Origin: Clostridium sp. KNHs205
GTDB taxonomy: Bacteria; Bacillota; Clostridia; Lachnospirales; Lachnospiraceae
Direction: 5' to 3'
Assembly (NCBI RefSeq): GCF_000702945.1
Contig: NZ_JNLE01000003.1
Coordinates: 531,001 to 595,000, forward strand
Length of the DNA: 64,000 nucleotides
Below are positions 54,297 through 63,944 of this stretch, piece after piece (the first letter of the stretch is position 1; each line of letters opens with the position of its first letter). A program made the position numbers and the translations under genes. The notes below the pieces were generated by a model. That model saw nothing but the letters and a program-made list of their open reading frames with translations. It did not search any database and was not told the origin of the DNA.

Positions 54297-56285
54297 ATGA
54301 AAAGTATTAAGACAAAGATGTTGGTAAGCTTTCTTCTTACACTAATTTTGACAACGGGGATTTTACAGGCAGTTTCTATCTATACAGCAAGAAAGAATTT
54401 AAAGGAACAGGTTGAACAGGGAGTTACTGCTCTGGTAGGTGACAATGCGAAGCTGATAGAAAGCAGAATGGAAACGGAAAAACTCATTGTTGAGAATATA
54501 GCCGATAACATGGAAATACAAAGCATGGATTATACGAGACAAAAGTCAGCTATGATAGATTATTTGGAGAAAACAGATTTTATTGGACTTGGCATAGTAG
54601 ATATGAAAGGTCAGGTAAAATATTCCGATGACACGGAAGCAGATCTCTCAGACAGAGGATATATACAGGAAGCCCTTACCGGCAAAACCGTAATATCTGA
54701 CGTGCTTATCAGTAAGGTAACCAATGAGCCGGTACTGATGATTGCGGCACCTATTTTTTCAGACGGAACCTTAACGGGACTTGTACTTGCAAGAAGTGAT
54801 GCCAATAAGATGAGTAAACTGATACAGGACATGGGGTATGGTGAAGGGGGTTACGGTTATATCATAAACAGCCAGGGAACAGTGGTAGCCCATCGTGATA
54901 AATCCCTTGTAGTTAATATGTATAATCCCATTGAAGCAGAAAAGGAAGATAAAAGTGCAGCTTCTGTTGCAGGTTTGTTCAAGACAATTTTGCAGCAAAA
55001 GCAGGGAACTTATGAATATACCTTTGATGGTAAGAAGCTATATTCTGCCTATGCGCCTATTCCCGACTCCAACTGGTATTATATAGTGACGGCAGATGAG
55101 AGTGAAGTGATGGGAAGAATCGCGGATTTCAGCAAGATCATCGGTCTGTCCTTTGCTGCAGCACTGATAGTAAGTATTATTGTTACGGTAGGTCTTGGCA
55201 ACAGTATAACGAAGCCTATTGTTAAGACCGTAAGACAGGCGGAAAGAATAGCAAACCTTGACATAACCATCGATATTGATGCTAACTTAAGAAAGAAAAA
55301 GGATGAAATAGGATTGCTGGCCAATGCGCTGCAGAATATCACAGAAAGCTTTCGAGGTATTATAGAAGAACTAAAGAATGCCTCTGCCAGATTGACGACT
55401 ACAGCAGGCCGAATGAGCGAAATGTCAGAAGATACAGCAATATCCTCCGGAGAAATTGCCACTACTATTGGAGAACTGGCAAGAGCAGCCATGAACCATG
55501 CGGAACATACCCAGGAGGGAAGCATAAGAACCCAGGAACTTGGAGAGGCTATTGAACATAATCAGCACAGTTTTATGGTATTAGAAAAAGCCACGGAGAA
55601 GGTATTGGAAATCCTTAATGAAGGGGCAGCAGCCATGGATATCCTGCGTATAAAGACCGAAGAGAATAATGCAGAGGCAGCAGAAATAAAGGAAGTAACC
55701 GAAAAGACAAATGAAAGTGCACTGCTTATTGGCCAGGCAAGCGAAGTAATCTCCCAAATAGCAGAGCAGACCAATCTTTTATCCTTAAATGCAGCGATTG
55801 AAGCCGCTAGAGCAGGAGAGGCCGGCAAAGGTTTTGCTGTAGTAGCAGAAGAAATCAGAAAACTGGCAGAACAATCCACAGCATCCACTGGAGAGATTGA
55901 TACTATAGTTGCAGAACTGCAGAGGAATACGGGTAGAGCGGTAACTGCAATTGAAAGAATGGATACAGCCATGAGAGAGCAGACTGTAAGTGCCAACAAC
56001 AGCCAGGAAAGCTTTGAAGGTATATCCGCAGCAATTAAGAAAGCAAGTGATGCCGTAGAAGAACTGAGTAAGAGCGGAGAGGCAATGGAGAAGGTAAAAG
56101 GCGGAATTATCGAAACCATGGAGAACCTTTCTGCAATTGCAGAAGAAGATTCGGCTTCTACCCAGGAAATATCAGCTTCCCTGGAAGAACAGACCGCTTC
56201 TCTTGAGGAGCTGGCAGCCTCAAGTAAAACCATGGATGAACTGGCAATCCAATTAGAGGTTATTGTAGAGAGATTTAAAATATAA
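54297..56285 (+). CDS. Methyl-accepting chemotaxis protein (Cache-type sensor)
   Basis: This 662-residue receptor has TM1 near residues 7-29, an extracellular double-Cache-type domain (with [15 protein letters not shown] and [17 protein letters not shown]), TM2 near 279-301, a HAMP domain ([20 protein letters not shown]) and a signalling domain. The conserved hairpin tip [20 protein letters not shown] is followed by [16 protein letters not shown]. It would link an extracellular small-molecule ligand to CheA/CheW. The ligand is unknown. GAGAGGAT precedes the ATG. No che genes are nearby. Confidence 0.95.
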   Translation: MKSIKTKMLVSFLLTLILTTGILQAVSIYTARKNLKEQVEQGVTALVGDNAKLIESRMETEKLIVENIADNMEIQSMDYTRQKSAMIDYLEKTDFIGLGIVDMKGQVKYSDDTEADLSDRGYIQEALTGKTVISDVLISKVTNEPVLMIAAPIFSDGTLTGLVLARSDANKMSKLIQDMGYGEGGYGYIINSQGTVVAHRDKSLVVNMYNPIEAEKEDKSAASVAGLFKTILQQKQGTYEYTFDGKKLYSAYAPIPDSNWYYIVTADESEVMGRIADFSKIIGLSFAAALIVSIIVTVGLGNSITKPIVKTVRQAERIANLDITIDIDANLRKKKDEIGLLANALQNITESFRGIIEELKNASARLTTTAGRMSEMSEDTAISSGEIATTIGELARAAMNHAEHTQEGSIRTQELGEAIEHNQHSFMVLEKATEKVLEILNEGAAAMDILRIKTEENNAEAAEIKEVTEKTNESALLIGQASEVISQIAEQTNLLSLNAAIEAARAGEAGKGFAVVAEEIRKLAEQSTASTGEIDTIVAELQRNTGRAVTAIERMDTAMREQTVSANNSQESFEGISAAIKKASDAVEELSKSGEAMEKVKGGIIETMENLSAIAEEDSASTQEISASLEEQTASLEELAASSKTMDELAIQLEVIVERFKI

Positions 56286-56486
56286 AGTGAGTTCTGATTC
56301 TAAAAAATTTATATTTGCATCAAATACTTATTTAATTGATACATAATTTGATAAGCTGGATTTTTCTATCATTTAAAGGTGTTACGGGTATATTTGCACC
56401 GGTGTATTTTGTCTAAAAGGATTGACCTTTGTAGAGTAATCAGTTAAAATCAAAAATAAACGAATCGTCATAAGGGAGGGAAATTG

Positions 56487-57611
56487 ATGCAGGGCAATAT
56501 ATTATCCGGCGGCGTAAAAGAGCTGGAGGCTGTCAGGCAGAAAATAACAGAGCTGAATACCTGCCAGAATCAATATGATGAACTTGGAAAGCAGGAAAGC
56601 AGGCTTGAAAAGAGTATTAAGGGGAAAGAAAAAGATATTGCTGATGAAATAGGAACTGCACTCAGACAAAGAAAAGAAGAGATAGAAAAGACCTATGACG
56701 AACAGCTTGACCTTACCAGGCAGCAGATTAAGAAGATTAAGAATCGTAAGATGAAATCAAAAAATGAGAAGGTTAATGAAAGAATAGACAATGAAACAGC
56801 CGGAATCAGGGAAGAATACCGTATAATGAAGCTTGAGATAAGAGATTTGTTTAAAAGTAACAGAATTCCTCTGGTATTGAATAACAGATTGTTTTATTCC
56901 ATCTTTTTTCCTGCAAGGGTAATGGACCTTCTGATAATTGCTGTAGTTGTTGCATTTCTATTATTAGCTCTGCCTTATTTACTGTACACCTTGGTGCTGC
57001 CTCAGGAGAAAATGATATTCTTATTTCTGATTTATGCTTTTATAGTGTTAATCTTTGGCGGCGGTTTTCTCCTTATAGAAAATAATATAAAAGCAAAAAA
57101 TAGAAGTACCTTCGTTCAGATTCATAAAAAAAGAAAACAGATGAATTTGACACGCAGGGGTATTGATAATATACGCAGCGGCATATTAAAAGATAAAGAT
57201 GAGAGTATCTATGAGCTGGAAGATTTCGACCGGGAACTGGAAGAGTTAGAAGAAGAACTGAATAATATCAATGCCGGTAAAAAAGAAGCCTTGAGTAACT
57301 TTGAGAATACCACCCGTAATGTAATCAGAGAAGAGATAACCCAGCAGAATCAGGAAGAGCTCTTGCGTCTTAAGAAAGAGTACACCAAGGTTCACGGGGA
57401 TATCAAGACCACACAGGATAATATTAAGAATCTTTCACTTGAAATTGCCTCCGGATATGAAGCATATATCGGCAAGGAGCTGTTGACAGCAGAAAATCTG
57501 GAAGCATTGATACGGCTTATGTATGATAAGAATATAGCAACGGTTTCGGAAGCTATTGCAGAATATAAATCCGGTGTTGCTGAGGTTAAGGCGAAAGAGG
57601 AAAATTACTAA
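56487..57611 (+). CDS. Coiled-coil membrane protein of unknown function
   Basis: This 374-residue protein has a charged helical N-terminal half (coiled coil about 10-105), two adjacent transmembrane helices (about 150-175 and 182-200) and a second coiled coil (about 215-320). Both coiled coils would face the cytoplasm. I recognise no family. GGGAGGG lies six bases before ATG 56487. It follows the chemoreceptor by about 200 bases and has its own terminator. A structural or scaffolding role is a guess. Confidence 0.7.
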   Translation: MQGNILSGGVKELEAVRQKITELNTCQNQYDELGKQESRLEKSIKGKEKDIADEIGTALRQRKEEIEKTYDEQLDLTRQQIKKIKNRKMKSKNEKVNERIDNETAGIREEYRIMKLEIRDLFKSNRIPLVLNNRLFYSIFFPARVMDLLIIAVVVAFLLLALPYLLYTLVLPQEKMIFLFLIYAFIVLIFGGGFLLIENNIKAKNRSTFVQIHKKRKQMNLTRRGIDNIRSGILKDKDESIYELEDFDRELEELEEELNNINAGKKEALSNFENTTRNVIREEITQQNQEELLRLKKEYTKVHGDIKTTQDNIKNLSLEIASGYEAYIGKELLTAENLEALIRLMYDKNIATVSEAIAEYKSGVAEVKAKEENY

Positions 57612-57660
57612 TGATAAGTGAAAACAGATGGAGGAAGACGCTGTCTGCTAAATAAGAACA

Positions 57661-57692
57661 AAAAAGCACGAAATAATGTTTCGTGCTTTTTT
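57661..57692. terminator. Bidirectional terminator
   Basis: A 13-bp perfect stem aaaaagcacgaaa/tttcgtgcttttt with a five-base loop, T runs on both sides, between convergent genes. Confidence 0.9.
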
Positions 57693-57768
57693 GTTGCCCT
57701 GTAATAGGTGCGTTGCATCTGTTTTTATCAAATAAATAAACAGTTTTAGATTCTGTGTATCCCTTTTG

Positions 57769-58341
57769 TTAAGCTTTTGATAGCTGATAGAAACAATAAT
57801 TAACTCCGGCACAAATATAATCTGCAAGCACCATAACAACATTCAGCCTGGTAGTCTGCAGTAGCATATGATCAAGCATTCCTGAAAAATTTACGATTCC
57901 TGTTATGAAAATATCTCCGACGGGAGGAAGGTTCTTATCGACACCGGCACCAGGAAGGAGAGGACCTTCACCAAGGGTAATATAGCCGATATGACTGGAT
58001 TTTCCGAGAGAAGCATCTACTGCGATGACAAAGGCGTTGGGGTGATGAAGCTGAATGTGATTAATAGTGTCGCTTAGATTCTTTGCATGAACCGGTTGGT
58101 CCAAAGTACCGTAAAGTATCATATCATACTGCTTCATTTTCGATAACTTATATCCAACAATCGGACCAAGACAGTCCCCTGTGGCACGGTCAGAGCCAAT
58201 GCAAAGAAAAACAATCGGGCGGCCTTTAACAGGTTTGTTTTGTAATAAATTCTGCAGCCGGCTGCTGAATTCATAAACGGAATATCGTTCTTTTGTATTG
58301 AAATAATATAATTTCCTCTCTATATCCAATTCTTTATTCAT
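57769..58341 (-). CDS. yyaC: Spore protease YyaC
   Basis: This 190-residue protein is related to the Gpr spore-protease fold and is found in spore formers. The family pattern is clear: RPIVFLCIGSDRATGDCLGP, GTLDQPVHAKNL, FVIAVDASLG and GPLLPGAGVDKNLPPVGDI. Its exact role in sporulation is not established. AGGAGG precedes the ATG. It supports assignment of the organism to endospore formers. Confidence 0.92.
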   Translation of the reverse strand: MNKELDIERKLYYFNTKERYSVYEFSSRLQNLLQNKPVKGRPIVFLCIGSDRATGDCLGPIVGYKLSKMKQYDMILYGTLDQPVHAKNLSDTINHIQLHHPNAFVIAVDASLGKSSHIGYITLGEGPLLPGAGVDKNLPPVGDIFITGIVNFSGMLDHMLLQTTRLNVVMVLADYICAGVNYCFYQLSKA

Positions 58342-58795
58342 CGGAACCTCCTACTAATACTCGTACTATACCTTATTCTTACTTAACAAAAGTATTACCG
58401 TAAAAAATTAAATTAGTCACAAATTAGAAATAATTAACAGGTCATATTTCAACAAAGTATCCGCAAATACCGTATTTACATGTAAAGTTAAGGAGGAGTA
58501 ACAGACATGAGATAAAATTTACGAGAAATAAAACTAATAAAAAGGATAATATTTACAAAATTACGGGTATAATTTGACATAAATATCACCCACCGTGTGC
58601 TAGCATAAAAGGTAAAAAGAGGAACTTGTACTAAAGGTATAGGTTCTAACGGAAGTTTCCGGAACATTCCGGAAGCAAATGAAATGAGTGAAGGGAAAAA
58701 TTGATTAAGAAAGGAAGCCACATGCAGATTCTTTCACTCTTTATCTAAATGTGGCAGTATCCCAGCTAACGATGGGGTATATAGTGGGTTGTATA
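58342..58795. other. Leader region before the LysM gene
   Basis: No gene is supported. A perfect AAGGAGGAG (58490-58498) is followed by an ATG-AGA-TAA minigene at 58507. A TTGACA lies at 58574 without a well-spaced -10. Overlapping stems occur at cggaagtttccg and ccggaacattccgg (about 58650-58675). A stem gccacat/atgtggc (about 58716-58754) ends near the coding start. Confidence 0.4.
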
Positions 58796-60151
58796 ATGGA
58801 AAATTCATCTTTAAAAGGACAGAATAGCGGTAATACCGTAACAATAAAGATGCCTAAGAATATAAGACAGGTAGGAAATGTCTTATATCATGGAAGGGTA
58901 ATTTATGTGGAAGATTATGTAATGACCTTCTTGAAGCAGCTGGCAGATACCGATCCAGGAGAATTAAGAGCGGCAGTATTTCTGGGCTACAGTGTTAAAA
59001 CCGAAGAAGCAAAGAATGTGTTCATCAAGGGAGCCGTGGAAATGAGAAATACGGATTTTTCCACAGGTATTACTCTTTCTGATGATGGGTGGACAAGTGT
59101 TTATGAAAATATTAAAAAATATTTTACAGATGTGGAAATAATGGGCTGGGCCCTTATTGGTCCGGGGTTTTACTTAGAAAGCAATGATAAGATCAGGAAA
59201 GTCCATACGGATAACTTTTCGGGAAATGAAAAATTGCTGCTGAAAATGGACAGTATGGAGAGGGATGAAGCCTTTTATTTCTGTGAAAGCAATCAGCTGG
59301 TAAAGCAGCCCGGTTATTACATATATTACGAGAAAAATGAAGAAATGCAGAACTACATGATAGAGAACAAAGAAGAACAGGCCATAAGGGAAGAGGCAGT
59401 CTACAGCGATAACACTACGAAAAAAATCCGAAGCATTATTCAGGAGAAGAAAGAAGTAAAGGAAGACCGCAGTGTTGTACGGCTTCTCTATGCTGCCAGT
59501 TCATTGCTGGCTATAATAGTTCTGGTCATAGCGGCTACGATGTTAGACAATTATGACAGGATGAAGAAAATGGAGTCTGCCCTTAGTACTATCTCACAAA
59601 ATATCAATACAGCCTCAAATAACGGCACAGAGAATGGGGGTAAGAATACAGATACCCAGACAGCCGGTAAAGATGATGAAACGAATATAAAAGATGAAAA
59701 TGCTAAAAATGAGGATGAAGGCATTATAGTAGATACGGTAGAAGGTAAAGTCACACCGGAGCCGGAGGAAACGAAGCCAACGGAAGTTGCGGATAATGCA
59801 GAAACTGAGACAACAAAGAATCAGGAGGATGAAAAAGACGCAGAAAAAGATACGGAGAAAAATACAGGGAAAGATAATACCCAAAAAGATACAGAAAAAA
59901 ACACAGATAAGAATACCGATACATCAGTAGCCGATAATTCTGGTGATAAAGATACTGACAATGAGGAGGACAGCGAGCCCGCTTCTTCCAATGCCACTGT
60001 AAAATATTATACGGTAAAAGCAGGAGATTCCCTTGCCAGCATCAGCTTTAAGCTTTATAACACCTATAAATATATGGATAAAATTAAAGATTTAAATAAC
60101 ATAGAGGATGAAAACAAAATTATGGCCGGACAGAAGCTTATAGTACCTTGA
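58796..60151 (+). CDS. Membrane-anchored LysM protein with degenerate MPN-like N-terminal domain
   Basis: This protein of about 451 residues has three parts. Residues 20-185 look like an inactive MPN/JAB fold: FLGYSV near 63, then IMGWALIGPGFYLESND near 116-131 in the place where active enzymes have GWYHSHPGF, then a late MDSMERDEAFYF. A transmembrane helix lies near 228-248. A Thr/Asp/Lys/Glu-rich linker (about 270-395) leads to a C-terminal LysM domain (YYTVKAGDSLASISFKLYN) that binds peptidoglycan. The start is uncertain; in-frame GTG 58751 and ATG 58775 are alternatives and no strong ribosome site decides. Function is unknown. Confidence 0.75.
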   Translation: MENSSLKGQNSGNTVTIKMPKNIRQVGNVLYHGRVIYVEDYVMTFLKQLADTDPGELRAAVFLGYSVKTEEAKNVFIKGAVEMRNTDFSTGITLSDDGWTSVYENIKKYFTDVEIMGWALIGPGFYLESNDKIRKVHTDNFSGNEKLLLKMDSMERDEAFYFCESNQLVKQPGYYIYYEKNEEMQNYMIENKEEQAIREEAVYSDNTTKKIRSIIQEKKEVKEDRSVVRLLYAASSLLAIIVLVIAATMLDNYDRMKKMESALSTISQNINTASNNGTENGGKNTDTQTAGKDDETNIKDENAKNEDEGIIVDTVEGKVTPEPEETKPTEVADNAETETTKNQEDEKDAEKDTEKNTGKDNTQKDTEKNTDKNTDTSVADNSGDKDTDNEEDSEPASSNATVKYYTVKAGDSLASISFKLYNTYKYMDKIKDLNNIEDENKIMAGQKLIVP

Positions 60152-60158
60152 TACAATT

Positions 60159-60199
60159 GCCGCTTAGGATAGCAATCTTAAGCGGCAGCTCTTTTTTTA
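60159..60199 (+). terminator. Terminator after the LysM gene
   Basis: A stem gccgctta/taagcggc with a ~12-base loop is followed shortly by seven T. Confidence 0.8.
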
Positions 60200-60203
60200 A
60201 TAG

Positions 60204-60466
60204 AATATTATAAGTGAATATTATAAGAAGAGAATATTGTAAGAAGAGAATATTGTAAGAAGAGAATATTATAAGAAGTGAATATTGTAAGTGAGTATCA
60301 AAAGCGAATATCAAAAGAGAAGATCAAAAGCGAATATCAAAAGAGAAGATCAAAAGAGAACATCAAAAGCAAATATCAAAGAGAACATCAAAAGAGAACA
60401 TTAAAAGAGAACATTAAAGAGAACATCATAAGAGAATATTAAAAGAGAAGAATAATAAAAAGAAGA
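60204..60466 (+). repeat. 16-bp to 13-bp tandem repeat upstream of the DUF5711 gene
   Basis: The array begins with about six 16-base units near gaatattgtaagaaga and passes into about thirteen 13-base units near gaatatcaaaaga, with drift. It is purine-rich on the plus strand and non-coding. A TATAAT at 60607-60612 beyond it may be the -10 of the next gene. Confidence 0.85.
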
Positions 60467-60676
60467 AGTTAAAAATTGGGAAATATATAGATTGTAAATT
60501 GCCATAGCCAAGGAGGAATGTTATAATTATTAAAATAGCAGCGCCATAAGTCTTATGGATTACTTAAGCTTACAAAAATGTAGTGTTAATATAAAATAAA
60601 ATACGTTATAATAGTACAAGCACTAGTAATTGTGATATCCGGACGAAAGAGAACGGTGAGTGGGAAAGGTACATAT

Positions 60677-61852
60677 ATGGCAGTAATTTTGGAAAAACCG
60701 GAGTTAAGAATTTATGAAATCAGAAAACGCCAGCATAGAAAAAGAGTAATAACATTGATTATACTCGCCGCAATAGCTGCGGTTATCGCTTTAGGCGGCA
60801 TATTTTATACAATCAGCAATAAAAGATATACAGATTATGAGGTATTAAAGTCTGTACAGAAAAGTGATACAGGCTCTGCCAGATATTATACCTATGGCAG
60901 TGGATATATCCGTGTGAGCAGGGATGGAATTATGGCAGCTAACAGCAGTGGAAGCCAATTATGGAATGACACCTATCAGATGAAGGACCCACAGGTATCT
61001 GTCAATGGCGATTATGTATCCGTAAGTGACAGGGGCAGCAAACAGCTTAATATTTATGGTCCGAAGGGTCTGGAGTCTTCGAATGAAATGAATTATCCCA
61101 TAATAAAAAGTGTAATAGCCTCTCAGGGTGTTACGGCAGTCTTGTTAAGTGGAAAAGGAGAAAACCATATTAACTATTACGTCAAAGAAGGCGGGAAAGA
61201 AATTGTCAATAGAAGGACCACGGAAAAAGAAGACGGTTTTCCTGTTGATATAAGCATTTCAAAGGATGGAACCAAACTGGTAACAAGCTATGTATTTTTC
61301 TCAAAAGGCGAACTAGCGAATAAAATCACCTTTTTTAATTTTGGAGGTGTAGGAGATAGTTATATTGATAAAGTGGTTGGAGCTGATGATTATGATACAA
61401 CACTGATTCCTGATGTAGAATTCGTAAACAATAATACTGTCTGTGCTTTCGGTGATGATAAGTTCACAATATATTCAATGGAGGAAACACCGGAAGCTAA
61501 AGTTAAAAAGGAATTGGACAGTAAGATAAAAACCTTATTTTATAATGAGAGTTACATAGGGTTTGTACTGGAGGATGCTGATAATGCAGACAGCAGCAGG
61601 ATTGTAGTCTACGATCTTGACGGCAATATAGTATTTCGTAAAAATACAGATTTCTCTTACAGTACAATAAGCTTAAATGGAGAAGAGATTGTCTTAACTT
61701 CCAGCCGTGACTGGCTGATCTATCAGTTAAATGGTAAAGTTAGGATGACCAGTCATTTTGAAAAAGAAATAGCGCAGATATTGCCTGCGCCCGGACGTAA
61801 CAGATACATAATGATTAATGATGAAACAATTGATGAGGTGAAATTAAAATGA
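60677..61852 (+). CDS. DUF5711-family membrane protein
   Basis: This 391-residue protein has a basic cytoplasmic N terminus (ELRIYEIRKRQHRKRVITL), one transmembrane helix (about 28-50) and an exterior domain made of repeated beta-strand units (for example YTYGSGYIRVSRDGIMAANS and the later WLIYQLNGKVRMTS), consistent with a beta-propeller-like DUF5711 fold. AAAGG precedes ATG 60677; the in-frame codon at 60632 is rejected. It overlaps the CvpA gene by four bases (ATGA), so the two are coupled. Confidence 0.78.
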   Translation: MAVILEKPELRIYEIRKRQHRKRVITLIILAAIAAVIALGGIFYTISNKRYTDYEVLKSVQKSDTGSARYYTYGSGYIRVSRDGIMAANSSGSQLWNDTYQMKDPQVSVNGDYVSVSDRGSKQLNIYGPKGLESSNEMNYPIIKSVIASQGVTAVLLSGKGENHINYYVKEGGKEIVNRRTTEKEDGFPVDISISKDGTKLVTSYVFFSKGELANKITFFNFGGVGDSYIDKVVGADDYDTTLIPDVEFVNNNTVCAFGDDKFTIYSMEETPEAKVKKELDSKIKTLFYNESYIGFVLEDADNADSSRIVVYDLDGNIVFRKNTDFSYSTISLNGEEIVLTSSRDWLIYQLNGKVRMTSHFEKEIAQILPAPGRNRYIMINDETIDEVKLK

Positions 61853-62583
61853 TGGTATTTGCATCGGCGAGCCCCATAAACTGGGTATTGATAGTAGTAG
61901 CAGCAATCTTAATCGGATTTGTTCTAAACGGAAGAAGAATGGGTTTTATACGTACAGTCTTTACCTTATTCTCAACAATAATAGCAATCATGCTTACTAT
62001 CTGGGTAAGTCCTATTATTAGCAAAGAAGCACAGAAAAATGAAAAGCTGATGGATTTTACCACAAAAAAAATACAGAAAATAATTGATTATGAAGAGAAA
62101 GGAGACAAAGCTGATAAAGTAACTGATCAGGTAAGCTTTATCGGAAAACTTCCTCTTCCAAAAGCCATGAGAGAATCTTTGGTGGAGAATAACAACAAAG
62201 AAGTATACAAAGCCATGGCGGTCGATAATTTTAAAGAATATGTCAGCCAGTCCGTCAGCAGAATGGTTATAAATGCAGGAGCTTTTCTGGTAGTATTTAT
62301 TATCGTAAGCATAGCATTAAGTGTGATCTGTTTAGCACTTGATATCCTGAGCAAGCTGCCGCTTATCAATGGCCTCAATAAAACAGCCGGACTGCTGGCT
62401 GGTCTGTTGCAGGGAATTGTGGTGGTATGGGTATTATTTCTCGTATTAACAGTATTTGCGGGCACGGAAGGCGGACAGAAGGTATTTCAGATGATCAATG
62501 ACAGTACCTTTTTATCTGTTCTTTATAATAATAACATGCTGCTTAAATTTATTACCAATTTAGGACAGGTATTATTATCATAA
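61849..62583 (+). CDS. CvpA family membrane protein
   Basis: This 244-residue protein has four hydrophobic helices, starting NWVLIVVAAILIGFVLNGRR, with the CvpA-typical GRRMGFIRTVFTLFS after the first and VNGLNKTAGL-like (LINGLNKTAGLLAGLLQG) before the last. CvpA proteins affect biofilm, envelope and secretion traits, but the mechanism is unclear. The ATG overlaps the DUF5711 stop. A tandem ATG lies three bases on. Confidence 0.85.
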   Translation: MMVFASASPINWVLIVVAAILIGFVLNGRRMGFIRTVFTLFSTIIAIMLTIWVSPIISKEAQKNEKLMDFTTKKIQKIIDYEEKGDKADKVTDQVSFIGKLPLPKAMRESLVENNNKEVYKAMAVDNFKEYVSQSVSRMVINAGAFLVVFIIVSIALSVICLALDILSKLPLINGLNKTAGLLAGLLQGIVVVWVLFLVLTVFAGTEGGQKVFQMINDSTFLSVLYNNNMLLKFITNLGQVLLS

Positions 62584-62610
62584 CGTTAGAATAGTTGGTA
62601 TCTTAAACCC

Positions 62611-62886
62611 ATGGATATAGAGCAATCTTCTGTTTCGTGCAAGTTACTCGCCAAAAGCGGAATACCCGGCTGGCACAAACATGTTAAAGGAAGTACGGGA
62701 AAATCAATAAAATGTTCAGTATCGTTAGAGAAATTAACAGGACCTTGCGTTATACTTGAAGGTGAAGATAAACGTATAAATAAAGCAAAGGCTGAAAGTA
62801 AAAAGTACAAAGAAAGGACGCCACGAAAGCGGCTTTCGGCCATAAATAGTGGCTGGGATATTACCTATCCCTTTATAGGTGAGTAA
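62611..62886 (+). CDS. Doubtful 91-codon open frame between cvpA and the aldolase gene
   Basis: The frame is basic and Cys-containing (SCKLLAKSGIPGWHKHVKGS) but has no ribosome site, and I see no family match. It fills the 306-base gap almost exactly. The 3' part can fold (gccac/gtggc around 62820-62855 with an inner cgaaag/ctttcg stem), so an RNA leader is an alternative. Confidence 0.3.
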   Translation: MDIEQSSVSCKLLAKSGIPGWHKHVKGSTGKSIKCSVSLEKLTGPCVILEGEDKRINKAKAESKKYKERTPRKRLSAINSGWDITYPFIGE

Positions 62887-62889
62887 AAG

Positions 62890-63852
62890 ATGCATGATGT
62901 ATTAAAACAAATTCAGAAACTTGGTATTGTACCTGTAGTTAAGCTGGATTCCGTAGAAGATGCCAAGCCTTTGGCGCAGGCATTGATTGATGGAGGACTT
63001 CCTTGTGCAGAGGTAACTTTCCGTACAGATGCTGCGGAAGAATCCATTCGTATCATGGCTTCCGAGTTCCCCGAGATGCTTGTAGGTGCCGGAACAGTAC
63101 TTACCACCGAGCAGGTTGACAGAGCAGTTAATGCCGGTGCGAAATTCATAGTAAGTCCCGGACTTAACCCCAAAGTAGTAAAATATTGTGTGGATAAAGG
63201 CATACCCATAACTCCCGGCTGTGCAAATCCCAGTGACATAGAACAGGCCATAGAACTGGGCCTTGATGTAGTTAAGTTCTTCCCGGCGGAAGCAGCAGGA
63301 GGACTTAATATGATAAAGGCTATGTCAGCGCCTTATGTAAACATGAAGTTCATGCCCACCGGTGGTATTACCGAGAAGAATCTGTTATCCTACCTGGATT
63401 TCTCCAAAATCATTGCTTGCGGCGGAAGCTGGATGGTAAATGATGCACTTGTTAAAAATGGAGAATTTGACAAAATCAGAGATCTGACAAAAGAAGCAAT
63501 AACAAAGATGCTTGGCTTTGAATTAAGACATATTGGAATCAACGCTGCCAATGAAACAGAAGCAAACGGAATAGCTGACTCCTTTGACAATCTGTTCGGA
63601 TTTACGAAGAATGCCGGTAACTCATCCATCTTTGCTGGCCTTGGAATCGAGGTAATGAAGACACCTTACCTGGGAAAACATGGTCATATTGCCATAGCAA
63701 CCAACTATCTGGAAAGAGCAGTTTATCATCTGGAGAGCCGTGGTTTCCATTTTGATGCAGAAACAGAAAAATTCGATAAGAATAATAAAAAAGTAGCTGT
63801 TTATTTAAAAGAAGAAATCGGTGGTTATGCAGTTCACCTTCTTCAGAAATAA
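62890..63852 (+). CDS. KHG/KDPG aldolase fused to a VOC-like domain
   Basis: Residues 1-207 are a class I 2-keto-3-deoxy-6-phosphogluconate / 4-hydroxy-2-oxoglutarate aldolase, with Glu41 and Arg45 in AEVTFRT, VGAGTVLT, SPGLNPKVV and the Schiff-base Lys129 in VVKFFPAE. The last ~110 residues (from FELRHIGINAANETEANGIA) resemble a vicinal-oxygen-chelate/glyoxalase-type beta domain that ends in AVYLKEEIGGYAVHL. AGGTGAG lies six bases before the ATG. It would yield pyruvate and glyceraldehyde 3-phosphate from KDPG; the role of the extra domain is unknown. No KDG kinase gene adjoins it. Confidence 0.9.
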   Translation: MHDVLKQIQKLGIVPVVKLDSVEDAKPLAQALIDGGLPCAEVTFRTDAAEESIRIMASEFPEMLVGAGTVLTTEQVDRAVNAGAKFIVSPGLNPKVVKYCVDKGIPITPGCANPSDIEQAIELGLDVVKFFPAEAAGGLNMIKAMSAPYVNMKFMPTGGITEKNLLSYLDFSKIIACGGSWMVNDALVKNGEFDKIRDLTKEAITKMLGFELRHIGINAANETEANGIADSFDNLFGFTKNAGNSSIFAGLGIEVMKTPYLGKHGHIAIATNYLERAVYHLESRGFHFDAETEKFDKNNKKVAVYLKEEIGGYAVHLLQK

Positions 63853-63889
63853 GCAGAGGTAATTAAGTTAATAAAAGCTATCATAGAAT

Positions 63890-63944
63890 AAAAGTAAGCT
63901 GTCAGTGATTCTCATAGTAAGAAGAATTCTGGCAGCTTACTTTA
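63890..63944. terminator. Terminator after the aldolase gene
   Basis: A 15-bp stem with one mismatch, aaagtaagctg and cagcttacttt, with A and T runs outside, begins about 40 bases after the stop. Nothing else is supported to the right edge. Confidence 0.8.

Noticed and set aside
55562..56233. Long minus-strand open frame (223 codons) opposite the chemoreceptor
   Set aside because: Ser/Ala-rich antisense shadow of the helical MCP signalling domain; codon bias explains the absence of stops.
58342..58795. Possible known riboswitch in the LysM gene leader
   Set aside because: Several stems are visible, but none matched the cyclic-di-GMP, SAM, glycine, cobalamin or T-box consensus that I compared by eye.
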